DNA of 64,000 bases, from NCBI GenBank assembly GCA_000697665.1, contig KL197712.1, positions 376,719 through 440,718 on the forward strand, written 5' to 3'. This document shows, in pieces, positions 49,845-60,362 of this stretch. The notes beneath the pieces are model-generated. The model did not search any database. It had not been told where the DNA came from and saw only the letters and a program-made list of their open reading frames with translations. The number at the start of each line of letters is the position of its first letter. Within the stretch, counting starts at the first letter, position 1. Source of the DNA: Jaapia argillacea MUCL 33604. Taxonomy: Eukaryota > Basidiomycota > Agaricomycetes > Jaapiales > Jaapiaceae. The position numbers were made by a program, and so were the translations under genes.

Positions 49845-50947
49845 ATGGTCCTCCCCAACCTCATCGCAGCTAAACATGCCTTTCGACCTCTCAGACCTCA
49901 CTGCTCACACTCCTTGGGTATCTTTAGTCGGTCACCCCCTAGGTTGACGTTTTCGTTCTCCTTCGCATCTCGTTTCTCCACCTCAAGTCTGAAAAACTCG
50001 GAACATAAACCTCCACCCAGCCAAGTCCAGCGGAAACCGAGCATTCGAGAAAACATCTACACAATACCAAACCTCTTAACCCTCTCCCGAATCGCAGCGT
50101 GTCCAGTCTTGGGATGGTCAATCATCAAAGGCGATTTCAACCTGGCAACTTCGTTACTGGTCTACGCCGGCCTCACCGATCTGGTTAGCCTTTTCTTCGG
50201 CGTTCCTTTTCAGGGTAGAGTTGAGCTGAATTTTGGGGTGGATGGAAGCTTGATGGTTTCTTGGCTCGTCGATATAATATGAAGTCGGTCTTGGGGACCA
50301 TTTTGGATCCTGCGGCGGATAAGACATTGATGACTACCCTTACAATAACTCTGGCTATCAAGGGAATGTTACCTGGTAAGTCCACTCCATGTTGAGCCCC
50401 CCAAAACACTCCATGTAATGACTTTGATTGCGATCTAGTCCCTCTTGCGATCATCATCCTTGGACGAGACGTCGCCCTCAGTCTTTCCGCGTTCTACATT
50501 CGTTACAATACTCTGCCACCTCCGGTATGTAGTCCCCCATCACAGTGTACCGCGTGAATTCATGTTTCGTAGAAAACATGGTCTCGTTATTGGGATTTCT
50601 CTTTGCCTTCGGCGGAAGTACGACCCACAGAGATTAGCAAAGTAGGAGCCCATATTTCTTACCCCAGCCACTTGCTGATCTTCGTCAATGCCAGATCAAC
50701 ACAGCGCTTCAACTATTCTTGATGGGCTCCACGACAATAAGCCCTCTTATCAGTTACGACCTTGCTATGCCTTTGTTGGCCTTACAGTACGTGACCGTCC
50801 TTTGCTACTCGAGTTATCCAACCGACTTTGTTCTCCAGATGGGTCGTGGCAACGACGACAGTTTGGAGCGGATTGTCTTATGTCTTTTCGAAGAATGCAA
50901 TTCGTGTGGTCGCTCAAAGACATCGACGAAAAGCTCCCCCGTCGTAG
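49845..50947 (+). CDS. CRD1: Cardiolipin synthase (CDP-alcohol phosphatidyltransferase)
   Basis: The N-terminus is Arg/Ser/Phe-rich and lacks acidic residues, as expected of a mitochondrial targeting sequence. It is followed by RENIYTIPNLLTLSRIAACP. Exons 1 and 2 join to give the CDP-alcohol phosphatidyltransferase motif DGFLARRYNMKSVLGTILD plus PAAD (DG-x2-AR-x8-G-x3-D-x3-D, all residues present). Next come VPLAIIILGRDVALSLSAFY, INTALQLFLMGSTTISPL and a last exon starting at WVVATTTVWSGLSYVFSK and ending RKAPPS with TAG at 50945-50947. The enzyme joins CDP-diacylglycerol to phosphatidylglycerol in the inner mitochondrial membrane (Crd1/CLS). About 280 residues, as in the family. Confidence 0.92.
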
Positions 50948-51264
50948 CTGTTTGTTTCTCAGTATCCATATTCATTCCTATTCACGCCCAGATGAACGGC
51001 ATAATCATGGATTACAACCATAAGAGTACAAACCAAACATAATAAGTCCAAAAACATGTCTAACCGCTCGCATACAAGACATACAGAATACAAAGTCAAG
51101 AAAGGGGGACGAGACTACGATGCTGGCACTCGCCGTCGTCTTGTCACTTGCAACGCCTCGGCGATTGCTTGTTTTGACGAACAATGCTCTCTCCACTCAT
51201 CGCTCGATCGCCTAATGTCACAACGGTTAGATACGACCGTTGGAGCTGACACATTGGGACCACT
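50948..51264. other. Intergenic, convergent 3' ends
   Basis: About 320 bp between the stops of cardiolipin synthase and the pericentrin-like gene. Nothing recognised. Confidence 0.45.
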
Positions 51265-54200
51265 CACTTGACTCGTAACAAGAACACTACCGTCAAGGCC
51301 ACCGACTTCAGCGATCGCCCACGACGTGTGGGTACGGGAGCAGGGACTGGGAAGCCAATGCGTGCTATCGCGGCCAATATTCTTTGCTCACTGTAAAATG
51401 ATATCAGCACCGGCAATCTTTGATTGGGCAGAGTTGCTCACCTCCACTCGAACTTGGCAAGTAACACAAGCAGATACTGCTTTTGATAGCCAAGGTCACC
51501 ACGCAAAATCGACTCGCGCGTAAACTTTGCTTTCAGATAGCGGATCTGGACGACGAGCCCTTTACACTCCTTATTGTGCTTAACCTTCAAAGCTGTAACC
51601 TGCTGTTCGTCTCTGAAGTGGTCGTCGGTATGCGGGTCGAGTTAAGATCTCAGAGGAATCGACTCACGCGGCGCATGTATGACCATCCATCTCCTCCTTG
51701 GCTCGCTTAGCCGATTCCCGCTGAGACTCGAGCTGCTCAGTGAGGACACGGATCTGTGTCTGGGACTGCTTTTGTGCTCGTTCCGCTTTCGTGATGTCAT
51801 CCTTGTGTTTGGACTCCTGGCGGTTCTTCTCTGCCCGCAACTGCTTGAGGTCACGTCCAAAGGCCTCTGCTTCCCTTTTCACGCGTTGAAGATCTGCCTC
51901 CAGGACAGCAACTGTCTGTGCAATATCCGTCCTTTCGGCGACCATTCGGTTCTTCTCCGCTGCTGTTCGGTGGAGTTCGTCAGCTTGCTCAGACAGGGCA
52001 CGCCGAAGTTCATCGATCTCCGCCAAATGATTGTCCAACTGTTGTCGACGGTTCTCATGTGAAGTTTGAGAAGCGGTGTACTGATCTCGCAGTTTGTTGA
52101 CGTGCTGAAGACCAGGATTAGTATCGACAGCTCACGTATGTACGGCCCGTCATACCTCGGACACTTCACTGAAACGACGCTGCAGTTCTTTGTGGTCCGC
52201 TGCGAGAAGAGATCGCTCCTCACGCAGTTGGTCGATCATCTCCATATTCTGCGTCACTTTTTTCTCTAACCGACGAGCTTTCTGTTCAGCGTTGACATTA
52301 TCTAAATCTTTTTGTTAGTGAACCCGATGGAAATTAGTCGATCGGTTACATACCACGAAGCTCAGCCTCCAAACTGTGATTTTCCTGCTTGACTTTCTGG
52401 AGCTGGCTCCTGACTTCGGCCATGTCCTGCTCAGAAGCTTAGGAACAATAGTACAGCAGCAAGCAGCCGCACTCACCGACTCTGTCCTTCGCAGTTGAGC
52501 AACAATATCACCTTTATCCCTGTCGACGCGGTTGCGCTCCGATGTCAAGGCACGTAGACGAGAACGCTCGTCTCGAAGTTCGGCCTCCAAGTCGTTCACT
52601 GTTCGCTTGGCCTTTTCCAACTCCTGTAGAAGTTAATTCCATCAGTCTGGGGTGCCTGTCAAGTATTCTCTGGACCCACCGATTCAACTCCGGTGCGCAA
52701 TTTCTCGACAGCCTTGTGATTCTGAGCAACGCGTCTCATCTCGCTATTGGCTTCTTGCATCTGCAGATTGAGTCTGCTCGCCACATCTTGCAGAACAGCC
52801 TTTTCGCCCAAAAGTCTACGCTTCTCGTCGTCCCATTCCTTCTTCATACTCTCCAACTGTTGATTCACAGAGTGCAGGTTGGCCCTCAACGCCTCGCTGG
52901 TTTTGGTTGGCGGTGTGGGCGGCTCGGATGCAAAACTGGCGAAGGATATGTCAATGGAGCTGAAAGTGAGAAGGTCAGCATATGCGAGTCTTATCAAATA
53001 AGAGGGGAATACCTTTCATCGCCTTCAGCAGCTCGATTCAAATTCTCCAGGTCGACTTTGCCTTTGCATTTCAAACAGCGCGCATTCTTCAGTCGTCGAA
53101 TTCGCCTGTCGTCTCTCCGTGCGAGTCGGGCAAGTTCCGCCTCCAGGGCTGAGATTCGACCGCGAGCATCTTCCAACCTCCTTGTAAGTTCCACAACGCC
53201 CAACCCGGCATCTTCGAGTTTGTCAAGCTTGTCATCGATGCTCTGGTTAGCATAGTCCAACTCCTGCTGCAATCGAGCAATCTCCGCAAGCAAAGGGGAT
53301 ACAGAAGCTTCTGCAGGGGTATTCTGTAGCCAAGTCAACTGATATAACCGTAAGAATGAGCGATATGTTCTCTGTATAGACCGGGAGTAACACTTACATC
53401 TCGTAAAGGTCCTCCCGGCGTTCTCGGACTCGCCATCGTCATATTCAAGACTTGACGATGCATTGGAGAAATCCCCGTCTGGTTGAATAACTTACTGGGA
53501 GTTCCAGCGTTATTCTTCATATTCTTTAACCTTTCCAATAGGTCGTCTCGTTCCGCTTCGAGCAACGAAATCCGTGAGTCCTTGGCGCTTTCGATGGCCT
53601 TCCGAGCCGGCGATTGATTGAGTACGGCGTTCAGCCGAGCGATCTCCCTGTGCGCATCATCGAGTTCAGCTTCCATCGCCTCCATTTCAGCACCATCGTC
53701 AAATGGTCTGATACTCTGCGAAGGATCGATGTTCTTCTTCGAGTTCGCCAGCTCGCTCTCAAGCGAAGCCACCTTCACCCTGATCTGAGCCAACTCCTGT
53801 TCGTCCTCCAACATCTTTTGCTCCGCAGCCTCCAACGCGTCCTCCATCTGTCTGGCGAGTTCGTTAGCCCGATCAGCCTCTCCCTCCAACTTCTCAACCA
53901 TATCGGCGGCTTGGTCGGCATCCTCGTCCATAGCTCGAATGCGTTCATTGGCAGATGCCAACTGATGCTCCAGCTCTTCGAGGCGTTCAACAGCGGCTTC
54001 GGCGTCGGAATGTATCTCGGCGATGTAGGCTTTCGAATCTTGCAACGCCTTGGACAAGGTCTTGGCTTCATCTTCAGCAGTCGCAAGCCTATCGCGTGCA
54101 GAAGCCAATTCAGAGCTCTGACTCCGTAACGCCTCATCAAGCTCCACACTCAAACCTCTCTCCTCCCTCAACTCCTTCTCCAGAACCTCCATCCGTCGAT

Positions 54201-56949
54201 CAGCATTCATCACCTCATCCTGCAATGCATCAATCTGAGAATGAGCTTGTCGGAGCTCACTCATCGCCTTCTCAACCCTCTCATTCGCCGCTCTCAACTC
54301 ACTCCCCAACTCTCTCCCGTTATCCAAAAGTCCCTCAGCTTTCTCGGCTCGTTGAACGGCAATATCCACATCTTCTCTCAATTCCGCCAACATCCTCTCA
54401 GCCCTCTTACCCTCCCTCTGTTTTTCCTCTTCGACCATCAACACTCTCCCCTCCGCCTCTTTTAACTTTCTCTCCAAATCCTTCACAATAACTTCCACAC
54501 CCTTCTCAACCTCCACCATCCTGTCCTTCCATTTGTCCTTATCACTCTTCCTACCCTCTCTCTCCACCTCCAATTCCCTCATAACATCCTCCTTCTCCTT
54601 AACACACCCCTCAAATTTTTCATTCAATTCCTCAACCAACTCTTCCAACGCAGCCTTCTCCTCAACCCATTCCTCCTCCTTAACATCCCCAAGCGAACTA
54701 GCAGCACTAACCCTCCTCCCCCCACCTCCACTCACTCTCCTTGCCCCCGCTCCCGCACTAACCACATCACTCAACCCCCCTCCCTTCTTTTCCTCCTCCA
54801 AAACTCTCAACCTCTCAACCAACCCCTCATTCTCCTCCTGTAACCTCCTATTCAACCCATGCAAATAAGTATTCAACTTCCCAGCATTAAACCTCCCAAC
54901 ACCGACACCTCCAACTCCCAACCCCATCAGAGGGTCAAAACTCGCGTTCGCCCTGGCATGGGTAGTCAGGTCATGAGAGGAAGCAGTGGAAATGAAAGAA
55001 GCTCGGTCGTTCGTAGCGTCATATGGGGATTCTGAACCAGAGTCGGGAGTGTTGGCATCAGAAGGGGTTTTGGGAGTCCAAGTTTTGGAAAGGGGGTGCG
55101 AGAGTCGTCGGGGTTGGGCAGTGGGACGACGGGCGGGACGGGGTGTCACACCCGCGAATAGTTTGGCTCCTCCAGGCGTGTCTTGAGGGAGAGGTAATGG
55201 AGGGGGCTGGCCAGTCACTGCCGCGTTAACACGAAGGGGATGAGGAGTTGGGAACTTCATTCTCGGTCTCGCTGTCGAGTTTATCACAGACAGCAAGAAG
55301 GACCGTTTGTGGGCGTGAGGCGTAGCAGGATCATCGTAATCCACTTGGCCCCTGTCCTCCTCTTCCTGTTCTTGAACTTCCTCCCCTTCATCCCGCACCT
55401 CCTGCTCATCGGCCTCAGAAGCAGACGCAGAATCTACCAAAGGAGCAGGACTAAGAGGTACGTTAAACCTCGCCCTTGGTCTAGGTTGGAAAGCAGGCGT
55501 AGGCGTAAACATCGCAGACCCAGCGGGCGAAGAAAACGCGATGGACAGTGGAGTCGGCGACCTGATAGCATTGTTGGTTTCCCGAACAACCGTAAGATTG
55601 TTCTGACGGTCTTGCTCTGCATCACTATGAGTGTATTGGGTGGGAGCTTCTTCAGAAGAGAAAGTAGGCTCGCGTTCGTCGGCGGTTCTACTCCTACTTT
55701 GATCCTCAGTTGGGTGGTCATCCACATGGGAGTGGGATCGGGAATGAGAATTGGACTGGGATTGGTAGTCAGTTTGCTCGGGGCCTGGAATTGAGAAGGA
55801 GAGGTGTGCTTCAGACATCATATGGGAAGGGAGCTCCGGTAATTGAGGTCCATCGTCGTCTTCTGTTTGGACAGGATCCTCGTCAGACGCTGAAGCGGAC
55901 CTATCGTCCACTTGTCTTCGTCCACCAATTCCCAACCCAGCAGGCGACGCACTAGCGGACCTGGGCAACGGGAAATTCGCAGGTGAGGCGGTAGTCGATC
56001 TCGGCAGTGGTATAAACGCAGGTGATGCAATCGACTGCAATCTCGTAGCTGGACTCGGACTCGCTGCTTCATTTCCGTTGAAATGAGCAGTGGACCTGGT
56101 GCTACGAGGAGTTGAGTTCATGGACGAGGAAGATGTCGGTGAGGGTGTAGTGCGAGATAGGGAGGGTGTTCGCGTTCGGGTTAGAGCGTTGGGTTTGCGG
56201 AAGGAGACGTTGCGGAGTTTGTCAAAGGGGGTGGGCTGTGGTCAAGCATCACGATTCACTTCAGGATGGATAGAGAGAGAGAGACGGAAACTCACCTTGG
56301 TTTCGGTACGTAGACTGACGGAGTAATCATAATTCTTCTTAGGTGTTGGTTCAGGGTCCGGAGGGTAGGTTGGGTAGGGCGACCCGCTACGACTAACAGA
56401 CTCCAACGCGTCTGTCAGGGACAAATCCTCGAATTCGTCGTCTTCGGGGTGCCCACCACTGTGTACCATATAATCATCATGAAGGCTTCGTTTACTCTCA
56501 TCCATAACCCTATACTCTTCCTCCTCCCCGCTCCCACTACCACTGGAATCCCTAGGTGCACCAGGCAAGTTCGGTATCACGCTAACTTCATCAAAACTAT
56601 CTTGCATTCCTCTCCTAACGGAAACGGTCCTTCCACCCGAAACAGACAACGCCGATCGAGTGGTGATGGACCTCGAGGCAATGGAATGTGCGAATCGAGT
56701 GGTACTGGATGTACTGTTGGGTGGGCGGATGGTGGAGGTGACGGTGTGGGTGTGTGAGGAGGCAGCTGCGGGAGTAGATTGGACGGGGAAGGAATCGAGG
56801 CTGAGGTTGTCTTGAGATGAATGGAGGTCTGAGGATGTGAGGTCGTCATCGAAAACTGGGAGAGAGGGAAGGGATGGCATGGATCTGTCGTCGATATTTT
56901 CGATACGACGCCATATCCTGGATGGCGTCTCTAGTTGGACGCCTTGCAT
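51265..56949 (-). CDS. Pericentrin-like spindle-pole-body scaffold with PACT domain
   Basis: A giant coiled-coil protein, roughly 1,700 residues. It starts MQGVQLETPSRIWRRIENID at 56949. A Ser/Pro-rich N-terminal region follows, with PTPFDKLRNVSFRKPNALTR and FLLSVINSTARPRMKFPTPH. Then FNAGKLNTYLHGLNRRLQEE, recalling a CM1-type segment ahead of the coil. Heptads continue from about 54880 to 51660 with few breaks, apart from a CLKCKGK motif near 53070. The C-terminus, spread over two exons, reads HNKECKGLVVQIRYLKAKFT, RESILRGDLGYQKQYLLVLL, EQRILAAIARIGFPVPAPVP and a basic tail. That is the PACT domain of pericentrin/AKAP450 and fungal Pcp1/Spc110-type proteins, which anchors them to centrosome or spindle pole body. 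Stop TGA at 51267-51265. The role is nucleation or anchoring of gamma-tubulin complexes, by family. Confidence 0.85.
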
Positions 56950-57501
56950 GATGTTGCTTGGGGGTACATGTCAGCGCAATGCGGTGGTAAAGAATAAAGA
57001 AACGTACTTTTCTTTGTAATTTCTCTCCTATCGTGAGCAATATCTCGGTTGCTTAAGTTTCCGCAGTGATATATGCAGCGCCAAGGGGTAGAACAGTATT
57101 CTGAGTGGGCAAGGCAATCACAGTCGAGTGCAGGTTCAGAGGTCACGGTGTGACAGACGCGTTCGACAACGGTCACATGATCGCGAACTCCTGATTCATC
57201 TCTTTGTGTCGACCAAGTCCTTACTGACCTAAATGACCTGGAGTTCCCAATATCCCGTAAGTACTGTATCTTGAGACCGCAAAAGCCGCCCAGGCCCAAA
57301 TATCTTATTCTTGCTTGAACACCGGTAGTCAGACTCGGTACTTGCTCACGAACCATTTCAGTAACAGGTAAGCTTCGTTTTTCCAATCAGATCTCGTCCT
57401 CGACTAAGAAACGAATATGATCCACTGGTAGATGAATGAACTATGATTCCTTCCCCTACCCAGCTGCGCGTGGATCCTCGCCTATCCCCAATCTCCACAT
57501 A
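56950..57501. other. Intergenic, upstream of pericentrin-like gene
   Basis: About 550 bp. A 151-codon minus-strand ORF (56931-57386) has scattered Cys and no domain; not called. Confidence 0.4.
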
Positions 57502-58522
57502 CTAGGACGTGATGTCGAGGATAACCTGATGTATAACCCCGTGTCATCGCTCAAACCTGGCGAATCCGTGTTTAACCACTCACCTCAGATGTCACCTGGT
57601 CAATCTGCGCCGCAAAATCTTCTGAAAATAGCTTCAGGTTCGTTACGTAGTCTTCCTTGCAGATATGGCAAGAGTGAACTTTTTCCAGCGCGCAGGCGAG
57701 AGTCTCCTCTTTGGCGACCGAAGAATGTGGCCGGTCTCTCAATATCTTCCCCGTACCCCTTATATAATCCACCCACCACTTTGTTGCTTCTCGCCCGGAC
57801 AAACGGTTGCCCGTAGTAACCACTTCTCCAGATGGGGGACACGAATCGCACGAGAATCGCCCGTATGTCCCTCTCACCCACGGGAAATCGTTACCAACGG
57901 TCAATCCCCTGGCGACCTCACCACACCGGTGGTGATACCTAAGCAATGGAAGGTACATCTCGCTCGGAAACTCCTTCAATTCGTCCCACGATCCATCGAT
58001 GAGATCGTCGAAAGAGTGACGGAGGGTACGACGAGCGGCTGTCCTGGCCAAATCTTCCGCCTTGTATCGACAGGCAAGGATATAAGTTCGGGCAGGGTCT
58101 TGCTCCAAAAATTTCTCTTCTGCCAGCTTCACGCCTACCCAGCTCACCAACCCCCCAATATCATACTTTATCCCTAACCCCCATAACTCTTCTGACTCCT
58201 CCAACGTGGTCAACACCGGATTACCAATCGGATAGCAAAAGGTGAGCATCTTGGTGATGACCTCGCTGTTCTCCGTGAGTGGAACGACGGGCAAGCCCTG
58301 CTCCTTCACCTGTCCCAACGCACCCTGACCGCCTTCACCCGCATTCGATTGTGGCAAACTGAACATGGAGCTGAAGAATGGTGACGCTAGAGAGAGGATC
58401 AACTTGAACGTCCGAAAGTTGACATGGTCGGATGTACGCAGGACGACGTCTGCGTTGGGATTATCAAACGGCGCTGGTGCATTTGTGCAAATGGGCATGC
58501 AGGAGTTTTCGATGACAGTCAT
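57502..58522 (-). CDS. BTB/POZ domain protein with C-terminal CxxC pairs (paralogue 2)
   Basis: Starts MTVIENSCMPICTNAPAPFD at 58522. The BTB signature NADVVLRTSDHVNFRTFKLI and LSLASPFFSSMFSLPQ lies at about residues 20-60, followed by a helical middle region and a Cys-rich C-terminal part (SCDSCPPSG; CALEKVHSCHICKED). Exon 1 runs to GAG at 57584 and a 58-nt intron (GTGAGT...ATCAG, 57583-57526) leads to a last exon encoding VILDITS before TAG at 57504-57502. Without splicing the frame stops at 57572. Paralogous to the BTB genes at 241 and 59135. Function unknown. Confidence 0.85.
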
Positions 58523-59134
58523 AGGATTAACTTTTGTCGTGAGCGTAAGGGCAGAGGGAGGGCAGAGGGCAAGCAGAGGGTATCGTTCATCAATCGCATC
58601 CCAGTTGCACGTTGATTCTAATTTTGATAGGCGCTCATAAACCCGTCACGAGCTGAGTAGGGCGCCTTTCTTACTGGCCCCGCCAGGAATGCCGCCTTAT
58701 CATAGTCCGTTTTATAAACCACTCGACAACCGGAACTGACGAAAGGGAACCCCTTTGCAGGTCGAATGAAGCTGCATGCACAATCTGTCACAATACCTAC
58801 CCGAGCCTCGTGACCAAGTACACTGTCTGCACACTGTCTGTTACTTCCCGGAAGTACCAGGTCTCGATATCATAATCGCGTACGCCCCCAATTGAAATCT
58901 GTATGTGTGGCCAAGGCGCCGACGAAGGTCCCGGCCACATGCGATACTGCCAATGACCTCAGCGACGGAAGATGCGTGTCTCGGCGACCATAGCCAATCG
59001 GTTGAGGACATCCTCATCGAGTTTTGTTGATTTCCGGCATCAAGGTGAACAATCCGAATCATAGTAATTACAGGTTGCGGCACATCTCATTGCCCATAGG
59101 TTCTTGTCTCCGACATAGTTCCATTGCCGCGTAT
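58523..59134. other. Intergenic between BTB paralogues 2 and 3
   Basis: About 610 bp between two same-strand BTB genes. No exon recognised. Confidence 0.4.
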
Positions 59135-60163
59135 TCAGAACTCAACTCCAAGGTCGACCTGGGAAAAGTCTCGTCACTCATGGGGACCCACCCGCGCACT
59201 ATGTTACGCACCTTTGAGCTCTCTTCTTGCACCCTTTTCGCCAATACGTTGCAGACCTTTTGAAGGTCCCAGTATGCCGAGGTTTGACATGTACTGCAAG
59301 CAAATGCCTTCGCCAGAGGCTTCCTGATGACCTCCTCATCCATCGAGACTCCCATACCAGGTCGGGCCTTCAATGCTTCACACGCGTTCCTCCTGTAATC
59401 GGTCCACCACCCCTTCTCGGTTTTGCTGGTAAGGGAACACTCCCAAACAGGATGCTGAACTTTGACCGCCTCCCCATTTTTCGAACAGGATGAGCATCGT
59501 CTAAACACCCAAATCGGGTGTGGCCCATGGGAACTCGTTCCCCGTCGTCAAGGCACTGGTCAACTCCGCGCAACGATGATGGTACTGTAACAATGTTGGA
59601 TATACTCCAGTTGGGATTTCCTCAAAATCTTTGACGGGAGTGTATAAGTCCGAAATCGGTTTGAGGAGGGTAGCACGTGCTGCACGCTTTACCACGTCGA
59701 CAGACTTGAAGCGACATGCAATGGCGAATACTCGTAACGCACTTTCGTCCTCTACAAATCGTTTCTCCACAATAATCATTTTCATCCACTCAATCAATTC
59801 CATCATCCCATATTTTCTCCCTGTTTCCCAGACATCTTTCACGTCATCCAGTGTTGTTAAAACCGGATTGCGAATAGGATGACAGAACCTGAGCAGTGGT
59901 TCAATCACCCTACTCGACTCAGTAAGTGCCACAATGGGCACCCCATCTTTCCACTCATCCTTCTTTTTCCCACCGATGATGTGCAGCTCAGGTATGGACA
60001 GCATTTCTTCAAAGATGGGAGACACCAGTGACAGCACGGCTTTGAAGGAACGAAAGTCGACATTGTCAGATGAGCATAGGATGATGTCTGCCTTTGGGTT
60101 GTCTAACGGTGCTGGTGCATCAGTGTACACTGGCACATCCTCCCTTGTAGTGTTTTCAGCCAT
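59135..60163 (-). pseudogene. BTB/POZ protein (paralogue 3) broken by a +1 frameshift
   Basis: The ATG at 60163 begins MAENTTREDVPVYTDAPAPL with the BTB signature KADIILCSSDNVDFRSFK and VLSLVSPIFEEML. The frame runs to ATPDLGV and a stop near 59501. The homologous C-terminal part continues in the next frame from FRRCSSCSKNGEAV near 59505, with CSTCQTSAYWDLQKV later. The break lies in a TTTGGGTGTTT stretch; one base fewer would restore continuity, and there is no intron there in the paralogues. The end matches them: EESSK, an intron (GTGCGT...CCCAG) and a last exon encoding VDLGVEF with TGA at 59137-59135. Either a recent pseudogene or a sequencing error. Confidence 0.75.
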
Positions 60164-60362
60164 AGCGTTGCAAACATCAGTGTAATGTTCAGTGAGGGTT
60201 GAGAGTCAAGAGGTCCATTGTCAGTTTGTCTCGACACCCCATCATAATTGTGATTGATCTGATAGATGCTCATGAACCTATTGACCAGTCAGGAGGATTA
60301 CATGGAGCAGTACCAGGACAAATGCTAGTGGTCAGCTCAGAGGTCACCAAGTTTAGATGCAT

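Noticed and set aside
49485-49846. Minus-strand frame starting MSGYYWCRNDV, with a possible intron, ahead of VPS25
   Set aside because: It is open and has a good GTAAGT donor, but I recognise no family, and its 3' part lies over the VPS25 first exon in another frame. More likely 5' UTR or chance.
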